Below are positions 43,459 to 52,643 of a DNA stretch of 64,000 nt, piece after piece; position 1 is the first letter of the stretch, and every line of letters begins with the position of its first letter. The notes below the pieces were generated by a model. The model was not told where the DNA came from, searched no databases, and was given only the letters and a program-made list of their open reading frames with translations. Both the position numbers and the translations under genes were made by a program. Source of the DNA: Cheiracanthium punctorium (Eukaryota > Arthropoda > Arachnida > Araneae > Cheiracanthiidae); the NCBI GenBank assembly GCA_038373885.1, contig JAWZYV010013014.1:124001-188000 (forward strand), written 5' to 3'.

Positions 43459-43733
43459 CCCATCAGAGCCAGACTCTTTTCACTACATTCTCGAATTTAT
43501 GCTGATGCCAGAAGTGATAAATAAATTTCCGATATTTGTCGGGCATGAAGAATGTATTTCTTTTTCCAAAAATATGAATCAAACAGTGAAACATTCGCGT
43601 TTTACTTTGTTATTCATGAGTATTTTGTGGAAATCAAATTTATTACTCGAGAAATAGAAATAGGAAAATAAATTAATGCTCATTTATTTTTGCGACCGTC
43701 CTGAAAATAGGATGCTTGGCGTTAATGTGTTAA
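43455..43733. mobile_element. piggyBac-like MITE, chain member 2
   Basis: Runs from the shared TTAA at 43455 to TTAA at 43730-43733, with ends CCCATCAGAGCC and GGCGTTAATGTG. Its interior (GATGCCAGAAGTGATAAATA, TTTCCGATATTTGT) recurs at about 42690-42985 and 35300-35385, so the family is dispersed. It also resembles the interior of the 41173 elements. Confidence 0.65.
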
Positions 43734-44161
43734 AGAGTCCTCTTTAGTCGGCTTGCGGAGATTCAAGTCCCAATGCTTTGCTATGGAGAAAAGTGCCTTA
43801 ACGCCTAATCATTTTTCTCAGAAAGTATTAGGTATTTTTAAATGAAATTTCCCTGTGTGAATCTTGAGAACTATTCGCAAGGATTGCGCGCATCAGATTT
43901 CAGTTAATTTAGCCGAAAGAGATTTTATTGCAGTCTGAAAAGTAACATAAATTCTAGACTGCAATAAAATCTCTTTCGGCTAAATTAACTCACATCTGAT
44001 TCGCGCAATCCTTGCGGATAGTTCTCAAGATTCACACGGGAAAATTTCATTTAAAAATACCTAATACTTTCTGAGAAAAATGATTAGGCGTTAAGGCCCT
44101 TTTCTCCATAGCAAAGCATTGGGACTTGAATCGACGCAAGCCGACTACAGAGGACTCTTAA
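43730..44161. mobile_element. Palindromic TTAA foldback element, chain member 3
   Basis: Shared TTAA at 43730-43733 and 44158-44161. The arms 43734-43936 and 43956-44157 are near-perfect inverted copies (~203 bp) with a 19-bp loop. The ends read AGAGTCCTCT and AGAGGACTCT. Few mismatches separate the arms, so it is either young or kept homogeneous by gene conversion. Noncoding. Confidence 0.88.
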
Positions 44162-44674
44162 CCCTTTGAGGCGCAACCCTTTCCCAATGCCGAAAAAAGG
44201 GCAGCCGTTGCCATCGCTCGACTTAACTACCAGCAAGATGGCGGACGATCGAAACGTTCATCGCGTGCCACAGATCTAGAGACCCTTTTTTGACGACATT
44301 CTCGAATGTTCACGCAGCTGCGTCAAAAAAAGAGTCTCTAGATCTGTGGCACGCGATGAACGTTTCGATTGTCCGCCATCTTGCTGGTGGTTAAGTCGAG
44401 CGATGGCAACGGCTGCCCTTTTTTTCAGCATTGGGCAATCTATCCAGCTGTTCTCGCATTCTTCCATTTTTCAGCCGATGTTAGTGAAGTTAAAAAGAAT
44501 CGTGATCATTTTTTTACGCGAAATGACGTGCTAAAAAAGTAAAGGATTCTCGTGGAGCTATGTCACCTGCAACTATTTTTTATAGAAATCCAATCTATTC
44601 TTCGTGACTGGCAACAGTCAGAACGTCAGAGTTTGGTGTTCCCAGAGCGGGATCACTGCACGTTAAAGGGTTAA
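44158..44674 (+). mobile_element. piggyBac-like element, chain member 4 (full-length copy)
   Basis: TTAA at 44158-44161 and 44671-44674, with ends CCCTTTGAGGCGCAACCC and CTGCACGTTAAAGGG. It contains an internal inverted repeat of ~105 bp (about 44190-44300 against 44322-44428) built on GCCATCGCTCGACTTAAC and CCGCCATCTTGCTGG. The right third carries TTCCCAGAGCGGGA. Same family as 46660-47165 (same orientation) and 30682-31119 (opposite). No transposase. Confidence 0.85.
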
Positions 44675-45101
44675 AGGTGTTGCACCTGAAAAACGATCAT
44701 CATCACAGGACTTTTGAACAGCTTTAAAAACGAATTAATCATGTTAAACACTCGAAAAAATGAATAGTAAATCTTCTTCCTGTGTACTATAGACTGACAC
44801 TAACAGTAAAGCTGCATGTCTCGTGCAACATCCACAAAAAAAAAAAAAAATTCATAAGCACGAAAATTGCATTCAAGAATGCGCCGAGCATTGACCCGTA
44901 TTTGGAAATACCGCGAAATTCCGTATGTTTAGCATTTTTTTTTTTCCCCCTGACAATTTCGTAACTCTCATAACTTCATTCTCAATGTCGATTGACAGTG
45001 CAACTTGTAAAAGAGACATTCTAAAATTTTCCGAGTCTCTAGCTCAATTAATTTGAAAAAGAGCTGTCCAGAACTTGCATGATTTTCAAAAAGAACAACC
45101 T

Positions 45102-45262
45102 AAACCCTTTGAGGCGCAACCCTTTCCCAATGCTGAAAAAGGGGCAGCCGTTGCCATCGCTCGACTTAACTACCAGCAGGATGGCGGACGATCGAAACGT
45201 TCATCGCGTGCCCAGATCTAGAGACCCCTTTTTGACGCAGCTGGCTGTGCCGGCACAGCCAG
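45102..45262 (+). mobile_element. piggyBac-like element, left-half fragment
   Basis: Starts ACCCTTTGAGGCGCAACCC and follows the left half of the 44158 family through CCAGCAGGATGGCGGACGAT and GAGACCCCTTTTTGACGCAG. It ends in CTGGCTGTGCCGGCACAGCC, a hairpin. The right half and right TTAA are missing. Confidence 0.7.
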
Positions 45263-45657
45263 CAATCATTACAAATCAACAATCTATTATATTACAAATC
45301 AACAATCTTGTTCGTGTTATTTTAAATGCCATTGATTTGCTTTAAGTTTAAAAATAACATTGCAGTAAACAAATCGTTATTTCTTGAAAACTGCGTCTGA
45401 ATTATTAATTTAACGGTAAGCGTACATCTGACTGCCCCCCACAACAACTAATGGACTGTCCCTTTTTCGCCTCTAAACCGGATGTTTATGTTTCTATCTA
45501 ATCGGTAGTCAAACAGTAGTAGATTTGTATTTGTGTTGTTTCTAAATATCAATTAAGGTGAAAGAAAAATTTAGCGCTACATATCCCACCCCCCGAATTG
45601 CTGCATATCCCCCCCCCCGTCCGAATTTTTTTCGGGCCCACGCATATCCATTCAAAC

Positions 45658-46267
45658 CAGGGTTTAAGCTGAGTTCAAAAGTTCTTTAGCAAAAAAGCTA
45701 AAATAAGAAAAAAAAAAAAGCTTTAGCAAAATGCTGAAATATCAATAGGTCTGTAAATATGACTTCACATATAGCATTTTCGATGACTTAACGTGTTTCA
45801 TCGATATTTGTGAATTAAATGTTAAAATTTAGGCATCCCATTTTTAAAGAATTAACCCATAGCAGCGAATAAACATTTTTTAAAAATTAAAATTTATTAT
45901 TATACTTACCATTAAGAGAGAACAAGTTTAATTCTGAGGCAGTACAAGCCCAGTATAGCACAAACTGCATTAATACTGAATACTGTTGAAATTTATAGTA
46001 AATTGAATATACGAGCTGTGATTTATACTCGTTTTCGAGAAATATTATTTACTACATGAGACGGCATTACATCAAGCTTATACTAAACTTTATCTGAAAT
46101 ACAATAGAAAAATTTCAGGAATAAAGAAAATAACAAATAAAACATTTTTTTATGTGAGCATTCAAAGCAAAGGCTTTAGCAAAATAGCGAAAATGTCTTG
46201 TTTCATTTTCGCATTTTGTATAGTCTTTTCGCATTTTGCTAAAAATGCGACCGTAGCAGAAATCCTG
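45658..46267. mobile_element. Non-autonomous hAT element with perfect 8-bp duplication
   Basis: A 610-bp element with ends CAGGGTTTAAGC and GCAGAAATCCTG, flanked by the perfect 8-bp repeat ATTCAAAC (45650-45657, 46268-46275). The subterminal regions are rich in TTTAGCAAAA and ATTTTCGCA words in both orientations, typical transposase-binding clusters in hAT elements. Noncoding. Confidence 0.85.
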
Positions 46268-46659
46268 ATTCAAACATCAACTAACAAATGACGAACAAAG
46301 CCAACAAGTTTTCTCACGTGTGTAGAGTCACTTATTATCAGTATAACTTATTCAGGCGAGTTGATAAACGCTAAAATAACATCAAATGCTTGATTGCAAG
46401 TTCCCCCCCCCCCCCGAAGGGGCCCCTAAAATAGTCGAGCCCTGTAGGATAAGGTCTACTGAGCTAATGAGTAATGTAAAAAGAGGTTTCTTTTTTTCTC
46501 GGGAAAGGCTTTGCTGAGCTAGGGAGGAGGAAGGTCAAGAGAAATTTTTATAAATAACAAAACATATTACTCGCTACAACCAGGGTTTACTCGTTAAAAG
46601 CGAGTCATGTTTCCGTAGGCTGAACATTGCACCAGCCAAGCATTTCCGATTTCCTCATT

Positions 46660-47165
46660 TTAACCCTTTGAGGCGCAACCGTTTCGCAATGCTGAAAAAA
46701 AGGCATCCGTTGCCATCGTTCGACTGAACGACCAGCAAGATGGCGGACGATCGAAACGTTCATCGCGTGCCACTGATCTAGAGACCCTTTTTTGACGCGC
46801 GCAGCCAGCTGTCGTCAAAAAAGGGTCTCTAGATCTGTGGCATGCAATGAACGTTTCGATCGTCCGCCATTTTGCTGGTCGTTCAGTCGAGCGATGGCAA
46901 CGGCTGCCCTTTTTTCAGCATTGGACAATCTATCCAGCTGTTCTCGCATTCTTCCATTTTTCAGCAGATATCAGTGCTGTTAAAAATAAATCTGACAATT
47001 TTTTTTTTACGGGAAATGATGTGCCAAAAAGTAAAGGATTCTCGTGGAGCTGTGTCACCCGCAACTATTTTTATAGAAATCAAATCGATTCTTCCTGACG
47101 GGCAACAGTCGAAACGTCTGAGTTTGGTGTTCCCAGAGCGAGAACACTGCGCCTTAAAGGGTTAA
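46660..47165 (+). mobile_element. piggyBac-like element, full-length copy
   Basis: TTAA at 46660-46663 and 47162-47165, with ends CCCTTTGAGGCGCAACC and GCGCCTTAAAGGG. It has the same layout as the 44158 copy, including the internal inverted repeat (about 46690-46800 against 46805-46920). The joint shows GCGCGCAGCCAGCTGTCGTC. Overlapping open frames here are by-products of the inverted repeat. Confidence 0.85.
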
Positions 47166-47247
47166 TGTATTTTGGAAAGTAATCCGGCCCTTGGTAACAA
47201 TGTAGTAAAGAATAAGTGAATCATTCAATTGCAGCAGTAGTTTGAGT

Positions 47248-47421
47248 CAGGGGCGTAGCCAGGGGGGGGTATCGGGATATATCCCCCCCCCCGAAATTTT
47301 TGGATTAGTGAAGAAATTCCGTCTATTTATACAGATATAAGTTCATATTCCCCCCCCCCCCCCGAAATTTTTTCCAGGCGCATATCCCCCCCCCCGAAAA
47401 ATTTTCCTGGCTACGCGCCTG
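47248..47421. mobile_element. hAT MITE, CAGGGGCGTAGCCAGG family
   Basis: A 174-bp element with ends CAGGGGCGTAGCCAGG and CCTGGCTACGCGCCTG, flanked by the perfect 8-bp repeat GTTTGAGT (47240-47247, 47422-47429). The interior contains several C-runs followed by CGAAATTTTT. A related fragment (ATATCC, C-run, CCGAATTTTTTTC) is at about 45585-45650. Noncoding. Confidence 0.9.
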
Positions 47422-47937
47422 GTTTGAGTGCAGGTAAGATCCTGTTGGAAAAGTGTTACAATCCATGTTTTCTCTGATTCATCTTCCTTGTTTTATTAAA
47501 TAAAAATATAAAGCAGTGAAATGTAAACTAATGAATCATCTGTGCCTATTTGCGTGTGTTTACTTTCTAAAAGTGTTCCAGATCCAGATCCGCTATTTTT
47601 CTAACGAAAGAAAGAAAAATAAAAATCAGTACTACACACACGAAAACAAGACAAGACCAATTACGTCATTTTTTTTTCCTCCAGACGGGTCTGATGAGTG
47701 TCTTTTTTAAAAACTATTAAATGATAGCTAAAACAAATTTTAAAAAATCTAACTTGTTATTTTAGTTTCAACATAGCCATAAAATAGTACAAATTTAGCG
47801 TCTTCGGAGGATAGCATTTGCAATAACATGGAATTGTAAAGAAGTTAAACAAAATGAAACCAGTAATTTAAACAAACTTTATGCTTTAACTGCTTACTTA
47901 ATCCACTAACTTTATTTCTTTTAACTGCATTTCGAAC

Positions 47938-48090
47938 TGCTACACAGCCGAGTGGATAAGACACTGAACTGATAGACGGTCGAAGTGTGAAGGTCCGGGT
48001 CCGAGCCTATCGCGCAGTTGTGGATCTAACGGTCTTGAGTTTTGGCTGGCTTTCTCCAGATGTGACTTGTGTTAGATCTCCTTAAAAAGA
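47938..48090 (+). repeat. SINE family 1, plus copy with clear tRNA-like head
   Basis: Begins CTACACAGCCGAGTGGATAA, a strong match to box A of Ser/Leu-type tRNAs, followed by GATAGACGGTCGAAGTGTGA and a box B-like GGTCCGAGCC. The body shows TTGAGTTTTGGCTGGCTTTC before it breaks off. Confidence 0.75.
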
Positions 48091-48619
48091 TGGCGCTTTT
48101 CTTTGTAAAATCAGCTCAGAAAATGCACCACGTTAGTTAATAAATGCTCAGAAACTATAGAGTAAATGTTAAAATTGTTTGGACAGTTCAAATTACCCAT
48201 TTCCAATGTTGAATTTGTTTTTTTTTTTCATGCGAAGCGCCACCTAGTGGATATTTTTGAACTATTTTTTTTTTTTTCTGAATTTCTTGAGCTCATCTCA
48301 TATACAGCATTTGATTACAATCCATTCACCCATTTTAGCTGTAAATTCCTGTTTATAGGGAAGTTAAATTATAACCACTCTGTATTTTTCAGGAAAAAAC
48401 AGCCAGGGTCGAGACCAGATACCTGTTTTAGCGGAGATCAGAGTCGGACCACTTACATTTTTTTTTTCTCCTAAAATAGAGAAGCTAGGGTCGAAATCAG
48501 ATGCCTTTTTATTTATTTTTTGGTTGATACCAGACTCGGGTACATTTGCAAGCTGAAAGCAATGAAAATTCTCAACCGCTGTTTTACACATAGAGGAGAA
48601 ATAGGTGGAGAGAGCATCG

Positions 48620-48815
48620 CAGGGCTTTATTATCGCATGGGCAAATCGGCACTTTGCCCAGGGCCCCAGGCTCGAAATCGCCCTCAATTTCAAATGTTGT
48701 GGAGGAATATTCTTTTTTATATCAAAATTTTATGAATAATAAAACAAATTTTATAGATGGGGGCCCCCAAATTAATCAGTGCACGGGGGCCACTGTTGGT
48801 CATAATCGGGCCCTG
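48620..48815 (-). mobile_element. hAT-like MITE, CAGGGCCCGATTAT family, inverted copy
   Basis: A 196-bp element with ends CAGGGCTTTATTATCG and CATAATCGGGCCCTG, flanked by GAGCATCG (48612-48619) and GAGCATCC (48816-48823), an 8-bp duplication with one mismatch. This copy gives the best boundary evidence for the family. Confidence 0.8.
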
Positions 48816-48823
48816 GAGCATCC

Positions 48824-49590
48824 TATTGTAGCTAAGCTAAGCTAAGAGAGTTTCAGGGAAAGAAAATTACCGCATTTGGCTATTTATCGTCATCTGTTTC
48901 ACAAAATAAAACATTTCGTTGTTGTAGAAACCAAAATGAGGGGAGAGAGAAATAATGAAATTGATTTTACAGTACTATTTCCCTCAGTCACGTGACTTAC
49001 AGGTTTGTTTCAGTTTAGGGTTAAAATTGTTTTCTTCACCTATCCCTACTGTGTGGTTTTACACCAAAATACGATTATTTAAATGTCATAATGGATGAAA
49101 CTACGTAGTCTCTAATAAAGAAAATGGTGAAAAAATGATCCAATACTATATTTCTACTGTTTTTCACCAGAGTTCATTATTTTTAGCGATTCTACGCTCA
49201 TTACGAAAAAGACAATAAACGAGAATAGAAAATATATGATGTGGTGATAGTTGAGAAAAGATTAACAATAAAAAGTCCTTCCATGGGAATTCTACGTAAC
49301 GATTTCCTGTAAACAAAAGCGCCCAAAAAAGAATTATAATAGTATAAATAAAAAATAAAAATAAAAATAGTCATCCATTTTGGTAGAATGAACAAGTTGT
49401 ACAGGAAACGCGTTCATTTCTTCATCCGGAATCGAGCAAAATCATTTACAGCTAACTTTTTTAATCTTTCTTTTTCTTTTCTACAAACGCAGCAGTAATA
49501 AATTTACGGCATATTCTTTTTTTTTAAAGCACTTTGTAACATAATTGAAAAGTACTTATGACTTCGGTTTGTCTGTTGTCTAGGGTGTTC
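48824..49590. other. No feature recognised
   Basis: Unique-looking sequence without bounded repeats. It includes a run of GCTAAGCTAAGCTAAG at 48832-48846 and AT-rich stretches. No convincing exon on either strand. Confidence 0.4.
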
Positions 49591-49977
49591 CAGAAAGGTA
49601 AAGTGACCAGACGTCCTGTTTCATACCTATATGTACTGCTGTCCCCGCAGAATGCTAAAATGTCCCGCTTTTCCATTCCTGCCCCGACAAAGTCCTGCTT
49701 AAGGAAAAATAAATAAATATAAAATAAATTAACATGAAAATGATTGTGTTAATTACAAAGTTTTTTGTTACTTGTATTTAACACCAGTTTCTTTTACTGG
49801 TGAAAATGATTGTTTTATAATATGGGTCATTCCATGGTGACTGACTTTACAATTTGACTACATTTGTAACCTTTGAAAATCACCAGTGGCTTGAAAAATA
49901 TATATTTATTTATTTAAATTGATCAAGAGTATCATAAATAAGTATGATACTGTCATCCAAATTCAATATAAGTCAAG

Positions 49978-50013
<36 letters not shown>

Positions 50014-51359
50014 AAGGGAAATCAAAAAACGTGACTGATGTTACACAGATGAGACATTGAGAAAAATGAATTTTATATAAATTCAAATCCTCTTCAAACT
50101 AATAGTATGAGAAGTAAAATAATTTTTTTCTAGTTAAGTGCAGATTTCAATCTTTATGAAAACATTTTCTTTCGTTTAAAAAATTAAAAGATTTTTAATG
50201 TAGAAAATATTTTATTCCTGTGACTGATGTTACATATATTTTGTGACTGGTGTTACATTCACATAAACATGCTATAATTATATATTATTTCTTCCTAAAA
50301 ACAAAACTACCAAATTTACTATTTTGAAATTGTATTAATCTAGTTTAATCATAATAAATAAATCATAGTAATGCTTATTGTACATTAATAAAATTAAAAA
50401 AATAATGTTGTTAGTGTATTTCACTAAAGGGTGATTCCACGGAACTAGGGACACCAGTGAACAAAAAAAATATTCTTGTAAAGAATAATAGTTTTTTCCC
50501 CTATAAAATAAGCATTTGATGATTTCTATAAAGTTATGCTAAATCGTTGTCAAAACATTTTTATGTATATTTTTGTCTGTAGAGGTGTAGAAAGTTCATC
50601 TTGTTTTCTAAAAGAAATCAGCGGGTATGCATATTTTTTTTTAATTGAAATCTCGTTCATTTAAGAGAAGATTACACAAGCGCAGGAACTTTTAACTGCA
50701 ATATTTGCCTTGAGAACAACAGTTTTTATAAATTAGCTCTAACATTAATGTAACATCACTCCTAATAACATAAAAAGTCGTAGTTTCATTTGTGAATTTT
50801 AAAGTTATAAAAATGTGTAAACGTGTATTATAAAATGTGTGTAACATTAGACACACTTCTGTTTTTCAATTAGAAAGCTATTTAAAAATATTGGGAAAAT
50901 AGCATTGACTGCTGTTTAAAGAGAGAAAAGATGATGAGATAAATTAATGAATGAAGGAAAATATGAAGATCATAAAAACAAAGTCGAAGCAATAAAGACC
51001 CAAAATGAAAGAAGAAATGATCCAGCTAAATTACCTCAGTCGATTCAGAAGAAGGTAAAGAGATTAATTTATCTTGAAATTTGAGAAAATGTTTGAAAAA
51101 GAGTATTCTGAATTGATTGAGGTAATTTAGCTAGGTCATTTCCTTTTTATTTTGGCTCTTTATTGCTTCTGCTTCGTTTTTCTTTTATAATCTTCATATT
51201 TCCCATCATTCTTTAATTTATCTCGCCTCCTTTTCTGTCTTTCTGCAGTAGTCAATGCGATTTTCTCAGTATTTTTATGTAGGTAGCTAATTAAAAAACA
51301 GAAATGTGACTGACGTTACTTATTTTTATAAGTTTAAAACTCATAAATTGAACCAATAT

Positions 51360-52275
51360 TGTTGCGGAATTACTCTGCTACTCCTTGGGTTCGTCGTTCT
51401 AAAGTCCTGTTGGTGTAAAAAGTTCAAGTAAAAAGTCACTTGTCAGGATGGAACACAAACTTTATTGCTTCTAGATCTTCGTAGTACAATCAGCTGTACA
51501 CAATTCACAAGCACAATCTAGCAATAACGTGCTTTTAACAATCCGCTTGGATCAGAAGCTCTCACAAATGCTGTATTTCTCACACCAAAATAAGTCACTT
51601 TCACAGGCAAAAATTCCGTAGAAATATTCAAGGGATATAGTACACAATCCCTTAAGACACAGCAATGAAGAATTTACACACAGCACTTTGAAAACAGCTT
51701 CACAAAACAAGCTAAAACACAGCTTCTATAGCACTATCAATTCACACAAACGTACCGAGAGCTATTCACACATCGAGCGTTCAGCTCGCACTGACTGACT
51801 CGGGGCGATGCACGCTTCTATAAATAGCCGACGCAGGAGGTACAAGAGGTTTCCAGAAAAGTCAATTTCTCGAGGGTTCTACATAAAGCGTGAATTTTGA
51901 TTACGTCATAGAAGAGAAATGTTAGGTTATTATGCGTTTTAGTGCAGGAAAAACAACTTCCAGGCCCCATTGGGAAAATCGCGCCAAATGACCAAAAAGT
52001 CGCCAAGCTTGGCGACTTTTGGCGAAATATCGCCAAATTTGGCGCCAAAAATAAGTCCTCAAAAGTGAAGAGATCTAAGCTCTAGGACTAATATTTCTCG
52101 AGATTTCTAGAAGCCCATAGAAAAACATATGGGAAAGCGAAACCTCCGTATCTCCGGTTCTAATTGGCCGATTTTGATGCAACAAAAAGCAAAATTTATC
52201 TATTTGAAGCGTAGAATACGAATTTTAAACCATTTTCAGCCCCAGAGCAGCGGGTTGCCCCGAAAATTCGTAACA
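51360..52275 (-). repeat. 3' LTR of the Ty3/Gypsy element
   Basis: A 916-bp direct repeat with ends TGTTGCGG and GTAACA on the plus strand, i.e. 5'-TG...CA-3'. It appears identical to 57673-58588 wherever I compared them, with the same length and offset throughout. It is the 3' LTR because gag-pol runs on the minus strand. It contains AATAAA on the minus strand (51471-51476), an arthropod initiator-like TCAGT (about 51795) and a U3 palindrome cluster (51997-52049). The flanking ATAT (51356-51359) recurs after the other LTR (58589-58592), a 4-bp target duplication. Confidence 0.95.
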
Positions 52276-52292
52276 TTGCCCCCTTCCCAAGG
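52276..52292 (-). promoter_or_regulatory. Polypurine tract
   Basis: The minus strand reads CCTTGGGAAGGGGGCAA directly before the 3' LTR (LTR starts at 52275 in that direction). A G/A-rich tract in this position primes plus-strand DNA synthesis in LTR retrotransposons. Confidence 0.75.
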
Positions 52293-52643
52293 ACTGCACG
52301 TCCCGGGCAGTACAATCCCTAGTTAGGAGGTCACACAGGTACCTACACTGTATAACACTTAACAAGATCTTAAGAACATAATTCAAGCAAGTAATCAAGC
52401 ACAATAAGCAAATACACATTAATAAATAAATAATCATCATAATAAATAATTACACTGTAATAAGTAATCAATGTAATAACAAATACACATTAATAAAATC
52501 CAATATATTACAAATATGTACACTAAACATGGCGTAAGTGGTGAGAGAAAGAGAGTTGAAGAAAGAGGAAGAGAAGGGAAAGACAGGAAAGAAATGAGAG
52601 TTGAAAGAAAAGAGGAATTACGCCATAGTGACCATGGTCTGAG
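52293..52643 (-). other. Noncoding stretch between gag-pol and 3' LTR
   Basis: About 350 bp, AT-rich in the LTR-proximal part (AATAAATAAT, TACACATTAATAA repeated) and purine-rich near gag-pol (GAAAGAGGAAGAG-type on the plus strand). No frame of useful length, so there is no env gene. Confidence 0.7.

Noticed and set aside
51818..52048. 76-codon minus-strand frame repeated at 58131-58361
   Set aside because: It is duplicated only because it lies in the LTR; it covers the palindrome cluster and shows no domain or splice support.
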